From Alistipes sp. (GTDB lineage: Bacteria > Bacteroidota > Bacteroidia > Bacteroidales > Rikenellaceae): a DNA stretch of 24,725 bases. The notes beneath the pieces are model-generated. The model was not told where the DNA came from and did no database searches. It saw only the letters and a list, made by a program, of their open reading frames with translations. The stretch spans positions 1 to 24,725 of the forward strand of contig JAIDKM010000306.1 in NCBI GenBank assembly GCA_029051915.1, written 5' to 3'. Shown here one piece after another: positions 15,156-20,634 of the stretch (the stretch's first letter is position 1; every line of letters starts with the position of its first letter). The position numbers and the translations under genes are program-made.

Positions 15156-15220
15156 AGGACGACCGGAAAATCAAATACTAACCTAAAATTACCTGAAAAA
15201 CAACCGGGCCTAAGCCCTGA

Positions 15221-15290
15221 TAGGAGCGGAGGGCTCGAACCTCCGACCTGCGGCCTAACTACCGCCGCTCTACCGCTGAGCTACCTCCTA
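15221..15290 (-). tRNA. tRNA-like gene, unusual anticodon loop (Asn GTT likely, uncertain)
   Basis: On the minus strand: acceptor TAGGAGG/GCTCCTA (6 pairs, seventh is G-G), a good D-arm GCTC-AGCGGTA-GAGC and T-arm GGAGG-TTCGAGC-CCTCC. The anticodon arm GCGGT-AGTTAG-GCCGC leaves a six-base loop instead of seven and lacks the usual U33. Counted from the 3' side the anticodon is GTT (Asn); counted from the 5' side it would be TTA, which would read the stop codon UAA. I prefer Asn, but it could be a degenerate tRNA. Confidence 0.6.
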
Positions 15291-15469
15291 TGCCCCCGTC
15301 TTTCCGAGGTGTCAGTCTTTGATATGGATTCAGCAATATGACCTTTACGATTTTCGCTGTTTGTGTAATTAGAATGCCGATAAAACGTATCACGCCGCGA
15401 TTGACACTCTAAAAACATCCATATCCCCACCCTTACGGCGACCACCGCAAACGTCCATTTGAAAATCAA
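15281..15469 (-). CDS. Possible small membrane-anchored protein, 62 aa (doubtful)
   Basis: An ATG at 15469 follows 9 bases after the stop of the 85-aa membrane protein. The frame has a hydrophobic N-terminus (MIFKWTFAVVAVRVGIWMFL) and a charged polar remainder. It ends inside the tRNA-like gene, which is unusual. The hydrophobic start and operon position are in favour; the short length and tRNA overlap are against. It could be an unrecognised small phage membrane protein. Confidence 0.35.
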   Translation of the reverse strand: MIFKWTFAVVAVRVGIWMFLECQSRRDTFYRHSNYTNSENRKGHIAESISKTDTSERRGHRR

Positions 15470-15478
15470 CGCGGCGCG

Positions 15479-15736
15479 CTATTTCATAAACCAGTATCTC
15501 GTAAACCTATTTTCCCGTAGGGCGATCGTTCCGTCCGATACATTTCCGAAGACTGCTGCGAGGATTATCACAAGCAATATCCAAGAAAGGATCGGGAAAA
15601 ATGATAGAACGATTGTGCCGAAACAAAGTGCCCGCGGAATAGGATTCCCATTCGAACGTTTACAGCACGTTCTAAGGAAGATAGTGATCGCGATGTTCAG
15701 AACGAGGGGAAGTAGATACACGAAGATCAGTTCCAT
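15479..15736 (-). CDS. Small membrane protein, two helices
   Basis: An 85-residue protein with two hydrophobic segments, about residues 3-21 (LIFVYLLPLVLNIAITIFL) and 38-64 (FGTIVLSFFPILSWILLVII), joined by a short basic loop containing a Cys pair. The ATG at 15736 lies 2 bases after the stop of the SPFH lipoprotein gene, so the two are probably co-translated and may work together at the membrane. No family recognised. Confidence 0.75.
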   Translation of the reverse strand: MELIFVYLLPLVLNIAITIFLRTCCKRSNGNPIPRALCFGTIVLSFFPILSWILLVIILAAVFGNVSDGTIALRENRFTRYWFMK

Positions 15737-15738
15737 AG

Positions 15739-16551
15739 CTACTTCAGATTAAGCAGCGGCGTGGCGCCGCCCGAGTAGGTCGGGAGCTTACCGTCCCACT
15801 TATCGATAGCGTCCTGCTGTACGAGCAGCGGGCTCAGCGACTGCGCCACCACGCGATTGTAGTAGGCTTCGCCGTCGCCCTTGATGCGAAGGGCCTGCGC
15901 TTCGCCCTGAGCTTTGGCGATCTCGATCTTGGCGTTCGCTTCGGCTTCCTTGACTTTGTTTTCGGCTTTCAGGGCGTTCTGAACCGCTTCGTTCTTGGCG
16001 TTGATCGCATCCTGCAAGGACTTCGGGGGTATGATATTCGAAGTGAACTCCTCCACGATGAAACCCTCCTGATTCAACGACTTCTCCAGTCGTTTGCGTA
16101 CATCAGCTTCAAACTCGCCACGATTGGCCATCAAATAATCGGACGTGTAGGTATTGCCGCAAGTGCGATAGGCTTCATAGATACAGGTGCGAATATAGCC
16201 GTCCTCGATGTCCGCCAGCTTCTTGCGATACTTCACAAAGACGTGTGTCGCCATTTCCGAATCGAGACGGTAGGCGATCGTCGGCTGCATCGTGAAGATC
16301 GAAGCGTCTTTTGCGTTCACCTTGAACTCGTCGTACGTCTTCCGCTGCACGAATGTCTCGTACTCGAAGATGCTTTGCGTGAACGGGTTGAACCACACGA
16401 AGCCTTTGCAGGTGCCGATAACCCCGCCTTTCTCGTCCGAATTGGCAGCCCACTTGTAAAAGCGAATGCCCACCGAGCCGCTGTCGATCGTCGTACAGCT
16501 GGTGCTCAACGCAGCCAAGAGAATGGCTGCCAACAAAAAGATTTTTTTCAT
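15739..16551 (-). CDS. SPFH (prohibitin/Band 7)-domain lipoprotein
   Basis: A 270-residue protein. A signal peptide ends in the lipobox LSTSC (Cys 19), so it is a lipid-anchored envelope protein. It is followed by SVGIRFYKW, a beta-rich SPFH domain, the helix YEAYRTCGNTY and the segment GFIVEEFTSNIIPPKSLQDA. Next comes a long Ala/Glu/Lys helix (NALKAENKVKEAEANAKIEI) and EAYYNRVVAQSLSPLLVQ, as in prohibitin/HflK-HflC relatives. SPFH proteins form membrane scaffolds. A phage copy might protect against other phages, modify the envelope of lysogens or control proteolysis; this is inference. It sits upstream of a small membrane protein. Confidence 0.9.
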   Translation of the reverse strand: MKKIFLLAAILLAALSTSCTTIDSGSVGIRFYKWAANSDEKGGVIGTCKGFVWFNPFTQSIFEYETFVQRKTYDEFKVNAKDASIFTMQPTIAYRLDSEMATHVFVKYRKKLADIEDGYIRTCIYEAYRTCGNTYTSDYLMANRGEFEADVRKRLEKSLNQEGFIVEEFTSNIIPPKSLQDAINAKNEAVQNALKAENKVKEAEANAKIEIAKAQGEAQALRIKGDGEAYYNRVVAQSLSPLLVQQDAIDKWDGKLPTYSGGATPLLNLK

Positions 16552-16584
16552 AAAATAAAGTGAATTGGTGAGTGATGTATTCAG

Positions 16585-16866
16585 TTAGTTCAGCATATTC
16601 TCCAACCACCGGGCGGCTTCCGGGTCTTCTTCGCCCTCTTCGTTATCGTAGAGGGCACGCACCTTCGTCGATTCGCGTTCGATCCACCAAGCAGGCGCTG
16701 TCCAGTAGTCGCCCGGGTCTTCGCCGATCTCGGCTTCATACGATATGACAGCCGTCATGGTGGCCCCCTCGATCTCGAATGTCTGGCACTCGCCGTTCAG
16801 TCTGTTGATGTAGGCCGCAGCGCGCTTGGCGATGTCCATCAGTTCTGTACGTAATGCGCTCGTCAT
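16585..16866 (-). CDS. Hypothetical phage protein, 93 aa
   Basis: From ATG 16866 (MTSALRTELMDIAKRAA) the protein is 93 residues; the longer open frame upstream reads through another small gene and has poor coding character. It starts with a helix, has ATMTAVISYEAEIGEDPGDY, then a Trp pair (APAWWIERE), and ends acidic (GEEDPEAARWLENMLN). It lies 4 bases after the small membrane-protein gene. Not recognised beyond being a typical small phage protein of Bacteroidales. Confidence 0.7.
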   Translation of the reverse strand: MTSALRTELMDIAKRAAAYINRLNGECQTFEIEGATMTAVISYEAEIGEDPGDYWTAPAWWIERESTKVRALYDNEEGEEDPEAARWLENMLN

Positions 16867-16870
16867 AGTT

Positions 16871-17029
16871 CTATTTTTGTTGAAAGGTGAATCCTCGGCC
16901 GGCGAACAGCAGCGCGGCGGCGGTGAACAGCCACGCGGGAACGGCCGTAGGGGTGTCCGCGATCGCGGGCGTCGCAATCAACAGGATGAAGCCGGTACCG
17001 GCCGCGATGCGTTGGAGGTAGGTTTTCAT
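16871..17029 (-). CDS. Small membrane protein, 52 aa
   Basis: From ATG 17029 to TAG 16871. It begins MKTYLQRIAAGTGFILLIAT, then ADTPTAVPAWLFTAAALLFAG, so two short hydrophobic segments separated by a small Pro-containing turn. Too short to list by length alone, but spaced 10 bases after the HTH gene and 4 bases before the next, as expected in this tightly packed operon. Function unknown. Confidence 0.6.
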   Translation of the reverse strand: MKTYLQRIAAGTGFILLIATPAIADTPTAVPAWLFTAAALLFAGRGFTFQQK

Positions 17030-17039
17030 AATTCAGGCG

Positions 17040-17264
17040 TTAAAGGTTGCTATTCACTTGTTGCGGCTCGTAGCGCCGCTTGATAAAGGCCGCCACGTCG
17101 TGCGGGTCGTAGAGAAAGGTGCCGTCCTCCATGACGAAGTATCGGAGCCCCTCGCTTCTCCACCGGGCGTGCGTCTTCGGGGCGGTGATCCCCGTTGCGC
17201 GGCCCAGCTCCTCGCTCCCGTGGATGAACAAGACGGGGATTTCCCGCATGGTCTTCTGCTTCAT
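17040..17264 (-). CDS. HTH (MerR/excisionase-like) small DNA-binding protein
   Basis: 74 residues from ATG 17264 (MKQKTMREIPVLFIHG). It shows the pattern of a winged-helix HTH_17/excisionase protein: SEELGRATGITAPKTHARWR (about 17-36), then LRYFVMEDGTFLYDPHDVAAFIKRRY. It would bind DNA and could act as an excisionase/RDF or an early regulator. It is 2 bases after the LuxR-HTH gene. Excisionase versus regulator cannot be told here; no integrase is nearby in the window. Confidence 0.7.
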   Translation of the reverse strand: MKQKTMREIPVLFIHGSEELGRATGITAPKTHARWRSEGLRYFVMEDGTFLYDPHDVAAFIKRRYEPQQVNSNL

Positions 17265-17266
17265 GG

Positions 17267-17623
17267 CTAACCCTCGATTAAAAGTTCTACTTCGTTTCTG
17301 CGACCCCGCCGCGCCGTGCGTCGTGCCATTCGTTCGTAGTCCCCGCCGCCTATGGTGTAGGCGCAGAACAAGGACAACAGACACAACGCCCCCAGCCGTC
17401 GCATGACCTCCGCCAAGTCGATGTCGAAGTTGGTGCAGAACCACCACGCGACGAGCGAGTGGATGGATCGCCGCCCGATCTTCTCGTAAATGTTCTGCGT
17501 GTGGCGGATGACCGTGTTGTAGGAGATATGGCAGGCTTCCGCGATCTCCTTACCGATCATGCCGTCCACGTAGCAGCGAGCGATACGGGCCTCGGCTTTC
17601 GACAATATGGCGTCGGTTTTCAT
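17267..17623 (-). CDS. LuxR/GerE-type HTH protein with membrane segment
   Basis: 118 residues. Residues 8-62 form a LuxR-type HTH: LSKAEARIARCYVDGMIGKE, IAEACHISYNTVIRHTQNIY, EKIGRRSIHSLVAWW. It is followed by a hydrophobic stretch RLGALCLLSLFCAYTIGG (about 76-93) and a basic C-terminus. No sensor domain is present. It is probably a phage transcription regulator, possibly membrane-associated. The gene starts 1 base after the stop of the 73-aa gene. Confidence 0.85.
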   Translation of the reverse strand: MKTDAILSKAEARIARCYVDGMIGKEIAEACHISYNTVIRHTQNIYEKIGRRSIHSLVAWWFCTNFDIDLAEVMRRLGALCLLSLFCAYTIGGGDYERMARRTARRGRRNEVELLIEG

Positions 17624-17624
17624 G

Positions 17625-17846
17625 CTACTCTCCCCACGGGTCTGCTACTCCATACTCCGCGAAGACCGCTTCGATCAGCTGACACTCTACGACCGTGTGC
17701 TCTACTTTTCCATCGCGCCGGTTGCGGAATGCGAGGCCGGACGAGATGCCCAGCTTTCTCTTGATCTTCTCGGTAAACTCCTTTACCTTGCCTTGCGGAA
17801 TCTCCCGCCAGCCCTTTTTGAAAGATGTCGATTTTGGATATTTCAT
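17625..17846 (-). CDS. Small basic phage protein, 73 aa
   Basis: From ATG 17846 (MKYPKSTSFKKGWREIPQ), 73 residues. The first half is Lys-rich (GKVKEFTEKIKRKLGI) and the remainder has GLAFRNRRDGKVEHTVVE and AVFAEYGVADPWGE. The frame is open further upstream, but that part runs through a run of eight G/C and is not credible. A possible small nucleic-acid-binding protein by charge only. It is directly upstream of the LuxR-HTH gene. Confidence 0.65.
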   Translation of the reverse strand: MKYPKSTSFKKGWREIPQGKVKEFTEKIKRKLGISSGLAFRNRRDGKVEHTVVECQLIEAVFAEYGVADPWGE

Positions 17847-17869
17847 AATTTTAAGAATTTTCAGAAAAG

Positions 17870-17877
17870 CCCCCCCC
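17870..17877. repeat. Homopolymer run of eight C (G on the minus strand)
   Basis: Eight consecutive C lie in the 92-base untranslated stretch between the 73-aa gene and the 90-aa membrane-protein gene. The neighbouring GCGGGGG at about 17921-17928 could pair with it at long range. No coding frame crosses it convincingly. Such runs can vary in length between cells. Confidence 0.5.
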
Positions 17878-17938
17878 GCGAAAAGTCTCAAACCACCTAA
17901 AACTTCTACTATGCAAAGCTGCGGGGGTGCTCGATTGA

Positions 17939-18211
17939 TTATTTTTTCACGATTGCAAGCCTACACATCGGACAAGGTTGCCCTTCTTCGTGTTCGATCG
18001 GGCATCGGTATTCTTTCTTCACGACGCCGAACTGCTGTTCTTTTCTACGTTTCTCTTTTTTTCGATCTTCATTCCAGTCTTTCAATGCCAGGTAAAGGAT
18101 AGTACCTGCTATGCCGCCCATGAACGCAACAGCAGCAAGAAAAATCCCCCAGCAAAAAAAATCACCTAAATCACAATCGAATGTTACAAGCATCTTGATC
18201 ATCGATTTCAA
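17939..18211 (-). CDS. Small membrane protein with Cys-rich tail, first gene of the leftward operon
   Basis: 90 residues, ATG at 18211 (MKSMIKMLVTFDCDL), with other ATGs at 18202 and 18193. One hydrophobic segment, about residues 19-43 (FCWGIFLAAVAFMGGIAGTI), is followed by a very basic stretch (DRKKEKRRKEQQ) and a C-terminal YRCPIEHEEGQPCPMCRLA that may bind metal. It is the first gene after the leftward promoter, so an early protein. Function unknown. Confidence 0.7.
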   Translation of the reverse strand: MKSMIKMLVTFDCDLGDFFCWGIFLAAVAFMGGIAGTILYLALKDWNEDRKKEKRRKEQQFGVVKKEYRCPIEHEEGQPCPMCRLAIVKK

Positions 18212-18256
18212 TATATTTTATATATATTTGCTATTTCAAACTCAGTTTTTCCCGCT

Positions 18257-18264
18257 TACCTTTG
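18257..18264 (+). promoter_or_regulatory. Rightward (repressor) promoter -7 box, TAnnTTTG
   Basis: TACCTTTG matches the Bacteroidota -7 consensus exactly. TTTC at 18234-18237 lies 19 bases upstream in the -33 position. A second exact match, TAACTTTG, follows at 18268-18275. The two boxes flank a TTACC/GGTAA inverted repeat. Transcription would begin about 70-80 bases before the repressor start. Confidence 0.6.
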
Positions 18265-18287
18265 CGGTAACTTTGAGTTTCACGATG

Positions 18288-18295
18288 CAAATATA
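18288..18295 (-). promoter_or_regulatory. Leftward early promoter -7 box, TAnnTTTG
   Basis: On the minus strand TATATTTG matches the Bacteroidota consensus. TTG (18315-18317 on plus as CAA) lies 19 bases upstream as the -33 element. The 15-bp palindrome at 18294-18308 fills the spacer, so repressor bound there would block this promoter. Transcription would start near 18281 and run into the leftward operon. Confidence 0.65.
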
Positions 18296-18308
18296 GATAT
18301 AATATCTA
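18294..18308. promoter_or_regulatory. Candidate repressor operator, 15-bp palindrome
   Basis: TAGATAT-A-ATATCTA is a perfect palindrome with a single central base. It overlaps the -7/-33 spacer of the leftward promoter. The heptamer TAGATAT recurs in direct orientation at 18325-18331, 31 bases on (about three helical turns). Confidence 0.65.
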
Positions 18309-18332
18309 AACAAACAATGAAATTTAGATATT
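18301..18332. promoter_or_regulatory. 10-bp inverted repeat just before the repressor start
   Basis: AATATCTAAA (18301-18310) and TTTAGATATT (18323-18332) are perfectly complementary with a 12-base spacer. The second arm ends 12 bases before the repressor ATG. It may be a second operator for autoregulation, or a hairpin in the repressor leader. Confidence 0.6.
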
Positions 18333-18344
18333 TTTTCAAGATTT

Positions 18345-18767
18345 ATGCCTCGAAAAATAGATAGATTTTTACAATACCTTGAATATAAAGGTATTACAGA
18401 AAACAGAGCAACAGTAGAATGCGGCCTATCAAATGGATTGATAGGCCAAGCTAAGCGTGGAAAGTCCGATCTCGGAGAAAAAGCCGTCGAAAAAGTCCTG
18501 ATTAAATATCAAGACTTAGAAAGGGTGTGGCTCCTTACCGGCGAGGGCCCGATGCTTAAAGAAGCCTCCACGGCGACGGCCCCCGCGGATTCGGAAAGCG
18601 TCTCGATCGATCGCCAAGCGTGGGAGGTAATACGAAGTCAGGCCGCCAGCCTTGAGCGGAAAGACAAGCAGATGGACGAATTGCTGGCGATGCTCCGGAA
18701 TAAAATCGAAAAAGGGGAAGATGCGGATTACCGCGGCCATGCTGCTACGCGGGCGGCCGCAGAATGA
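18345..18767 (+). CDS. Phage CI-like repressor (XRE-type HTH)
   Basis: 140 residues. The N-terminal HTH domain has KIDRFLQYLEYKGITENRA (4-22), TVECGLSNGLIGQAKRGKSD (23-42) and the typical closing VWLLTGEGPML (61-71) of Bacteroidales phage repressors. A polar linker and a helical C-terminal part (LERKDKQMDELLAMLRNKIE) suggest dimerisation by coiled coil. There is no LexA-like autocleavage protease domain, so induction would need another route. It is divergent from the leftward lytic operon with shared operators. It is the switch that keeps the prophage silent. Confidence 0.9.
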   Translation: MPRKIDRFLQYLEYKGITENRATVECGLSNGLIGQAKRGKSDLGEKAVEKVLIKYQDLERVWLLTGEGPMLKEASTATAPADSESVSIDRQAWEVIRSQAASLERKDKQMDELLAMLRNKIEKGEDADYRGHAATRAAAE

Positions 18768-18872
18768 AGCGCCGCCCTACCGTGATGCGGCTTGCCGATC
18801 CGGAGTTATTCGATATGGCCGCTTTGGGATTTGAAGATACAATAAACTATTCACCTAATAAAATTTTTGATT

Positions 18873-19304
18873 ATGAAAAATTTACTTTGTGCGACATTAC
18901 TGTTGCTGGCTGGTTGCCATGCAAATGTAAATTTGGGGTATCAACCGACAAATGATCCAAAAAAATTCGTCATTCAATATGTGATCGTTGAACAACCATA
19001 CACTGACGATCAGGCTTTTCGAAAAGCTCATAAATCGGAAATATTAAAGACGCTTATCGTAAACGAGGTGGTTGAACTGGGCGATTTGAGGGCTATATTC
19101 TATTCATATTCGGTTGGAGCGGATGTTCTTCGTAATGTAAAATGGGCTTCCGTTGTAAATGGAGATTTATATAGTACATTCATCTCGCAATATAGTTTAG
19201 ATGATGATGCGGAAAAATATGGCGTCGACGAAAACGATCTGAAAGACGTCTTGAGAAAATGTATGCAATGGGAGTTGAAACCGGCCTTAAGGTGGGCGGA
19301 ATAG
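18873..19304 (+). CDS. Lipoprotein beside the repressor (lysogenic-conversion candidate)
   Basis: From ATG 18873 (MKNLLCATLLLLAGCHAN) the protein is 143 residues; an ATG two codons earlier (18867) is also possible. Signal peptide with lipobox LLAGC, so lipid-anchored in the envelope. The mature part begins NVNLGYQPTNDPKKFVIQYV and is otherwise unrecognised, with a beta/alpha mix and an acidic DDDAEKYGVDENDLKD helix. The gene is clearly more AT-rich than the repressor or host genes. Being on the lysogeny side, it is probably expressed in lysogens. Confidence 0.75.
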   Translation: MKNLLCATLLLLAGCHANVNLGYQPTNDPKKFVIQYVIVEQPYTDDQAFRKAHKSEILKTLIVNEVVELGDLRAIFYSYSVGADVLRNVKWASVVNGDLYSTFISQYSLDDDAEKYGVDENDLKDVLRKCMQWELKPALRWAE

Positions 19305-19312
19305 AATAAACT

Positions 19313-19795
19313 ATGAGTGCATTTTATCGAATCGTCGCTCCGATAATAATGGGCGCTGTATTGCTGTCTTCCTGCTCTACCTCTACCTCAACCTACAACG
19401 AGCAAGAGGAAGAGAATCAGCAGAAGCGGGAGTTGATCATCGGGAAGTGGGCATGTCGACGACCGGGTTTATTATCCGGTTTATTCGTATTTCGGGCGGA
19501 CGGAACGGGGCTTTTTTGCTTGTATGATGATCCACCGGCAACACAAAATCCCATTTTGACTGCTGCAGACTTCCGCTACGCAATATTCAACAGCGAGATC
19601 ACCTTTTGCTTCAATTGTGATCACGACCACCCCATGACGCCGGGCACGATCTGCGATTCTAATATGCCGTTGAGTTTTATGGGATTCACGGTCGACGACA
19701 CTACTTTCCAATTCAACGAAGCCGACAGCCTCCCATATACCCGCGTCTCGCAGTGGTCGGACGTCGGCCTGCCAGACGATCTCCTGCCGGAATAA
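19313..19795 (+). CDS. Lipoprotein with lipocalin-like start (lysogenic-conversion candidate)
   Basis: 160 residues from ATG 19313 (MSAFYRIVAPIIMGAVLLSS). The lipobox LLSSC ends the signal at about residue 21. A Ser/Thr-rich spacer and an acidic stretch follow, then ELIIGKWACRRPG and LFVFRADGTGLFCLYDD, which recall the 'liGkW.......l.F..dGt' start of lipocalin-like domains. It sits 8 bases after the first lipoprotein and is the last gene before the attachment site. Confidence 0.75.
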   Translation: MSAFYRIVAPIIMGAVLLSSCSTSTSTYNEQEEENQQKRELIIGKWACRRPGLLSGLFVFRADGTGLFCLYDDPPATQNPILTAADFRYAIFNSEITFCFNCDHDHPMTPGTICDSNMPLSFMGFTVDDTTFQFNEADSLPYTRVSQWSDVGLPDDLLPE

Positions 19796-19808
19796 CCGTC
19801 GTATGCGA

Positions 19809-19838
19809 CCATTTCGAGGTTGCCCTCGGAATGGTTTT
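19809..19838 (+). terminator. Terminator after the second lipoprotein
   Basis: CCATTTCGAGG and CCTCGGAATGG pair over 11 bp (one T-G) around TTGC, followed by TTTT. It lies 14 bases after the lipoprotein stop and ends the rightward lysogeny transcript. Confidence 0.7.
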
Positions 19839-19841
19839 GCG

Positions 19842-19860
19842 CTTGCAAATAACTTGCAAA
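19842..19860. repeat. Direct repeat CTTGCAAA x2 near the att site
   Basis: Copies at 19842-19849 and 19853-19860, 11 bases apart start to start (one helical turn). This phasing is usual for arm-type integrase or excisionase sites. About 55 bases from the tRNA fragment. Confidence 0.5.
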
Positions 19861-19881
19861 CTTTAAAATATCATGCGTTAA

Positions 19882-19900
19882 ATTGTTGATCCTCAACAAT
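19882..19900. repeat. Inverted repeat ATTGTTGA-TCC-TCAACAAT next to the att core
   Basis: Perfect 8-bp arms with a 3-base centre, 14 bases before the tRNA fragment. It is on the phage side of the boundary and could be an integrase or accessory-protein site. Confidence 0.5.
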
Positions 19901-19914
19901 AATACACTTATTCG

Positions 19915-19953
19915 ACAAGCAGGAGGTCTGCGGTTCAAATCCGCATGTTCCCA
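19915..19953 (+). other. Prophage attachment site: 3' part of a host tRNA gene
   Basis: The segment holds a T-arm TGCGG-TTCAAAT-CCGCA, the acceptor 3' strand TGTTCCC plus A, and before them ACAAGCAGG resembling the 3' side of an anticodon arm. No matching acceptor 5' strand (GGGAACA) or D-arm exists to the left, where phage sequence lies. Only the 3' part of a tRNA is present, as expected where a phage integrated at a tRNA end. The loop and stem suit tRNA-Val, but identity is uncertain. The complete tRNA should be at the other prophage end, outside the window. Confidence 0.75.
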
Positions 19954-19966
19954 CAAATTGAAAATC

Positions 19967-19997
19967 AAGCACTTGCAATTTTGCAGGTGCTTTTTTT
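19967..19997 (+). terminator. Terminator of the interrupted host tRNA
   Basis: AAGCACTTGCA and TGCAGGTGCTT pair over 11 bp (one T-G) with loop ATTT and a run of seven T. It follows the tRNA 3' fragment by 13 bases, so it is host sequence on the chromosomal side of the boundary. Confidence 0.85.
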
Positions 19998-20090
19998 ATG
20001 CCCCCTTACCCCACCAATCGAAAATCGGTGCTCTGCGATAAAAATCCTTGCGACCGGACTCCGAGAGGAACCTTTTCCGCTTCTTTGCAC

Positions 20091-20098
20091 TATCTTTG
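20091..20098 (+). promoter_or_regulatory. Host promoter -7 box, TAnnTTTG
   Basis: TATCTTTG is an exact consensus match 72 bases before the YqaA-like start. No clear -33 TTTG is present. The stretch 19796-20170 has no gene; it holds the two terminators, att region and this promoter. Confidence 0.5.
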
Positions 20099-20170
20099 TC
20101 CTGCAAGATCGCGCAAGCCGAGAGCCATGCAAATGTTACCGCGACACGGCTTGACTTCTGCAAAGAGACG

Positions 20171-20629
20171 ATGGAGACGCTGACGGAGATACTGATCGAC
20201 TGGGGCTACTGGGGGCTGTTCGTAGCGGCCTTCGTAGCGGGAAGCATCGTACCGTTCAGCTCGGAAGCCGTCATGGTGGTGCTGGTGGGAATGGGTGCCG
20301 ATCCGGCGGGATGTCTGGCCGCAGCGGCGGCAGGCAACACCTTGGGCGGCCTGACGTGCTACTGGATCGGCCTGCTGGGCCGCCCGGAGTGGATCGCGCG
20401 GCTGGGCATCGGCCCGCGCAAGCTGGCCCAAGCCCGGAAATTTCTGTCGGGACGCGGAGCCGCGATGGGTTTCTTCTGCTTCCTGCCCGTCATCGGCGAA
20501 GCGATCGCCATCGTGCTGGGGCTGATGCGCAGCAATCCGTGGATCACGGGCCTATCGATGCTGGCGGGCAAGACCCTGCGCTATCTTCTTGTTCTGCTCT
20601 CGTTCGAAGGCATCGTATCCCTATTCTGA
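20171..20629 (+). CDS. YqaA-like (SNARE-associated/DedA-type) membrane protein
   Basis: 152 residues from ATG 20171 (METLTEILIDWGYWGLF); a longer frame upstream lies in the leader. Hydrophobic segments about 13-45 (FVAAFVAGSIVPFSSEAVMV), 48-70 (AAAAAGNTLGGLTCYWIGLL), 97-118 and 125-150. The segments SIVPFSSEAVMV and AGNTLGGLTCYWIG are characteristic of YqaA/DedA-type proteins, small inner-membrane proteins whose role is thought to be lipid transport or membrane homeostasis. First gene of a three-gene plus-strand group. Confidence 0.85.
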   Translation: METLTEILIDWGYWGLFVAAFVAGSIVPFSSEAVMVVLVGMGADPAGCLAAAAAGNTLGGLTCYWIGLLGRPEWIARLGIGPRKLAQARKFLSGRGAAMGFFCFLPVIGEAIAIVLGLMRSNPWITGLSMLAGKTLRYLLVLLSFEGIVSLF

Positions 20630-20634
20630 AAAAC

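Noticed and set aside
18764..18955. 63-codon plus-strand frame overlapping the repressor stop by ATGA
   Set aside because: It runs 80 bases into the first lipoprotein gene in another frame and its second half has no protein-like character; the lipoprotein has a clear signal peptide.
1..19953. Possible recoding of stop codons by the phage
   Set aside because: Genes end in TGA, TAG and TAA at expected lengths with tight junctions, and no long protein is broken by an in-frame stop.
19621..19968. Minus-strand frame with EHADLNRRPPACRIS near its start
   Set aside because: It is antisense to the tRNA fragment and the second lipoprotein; this peptide is a well-known product of translating tRNA antisense.
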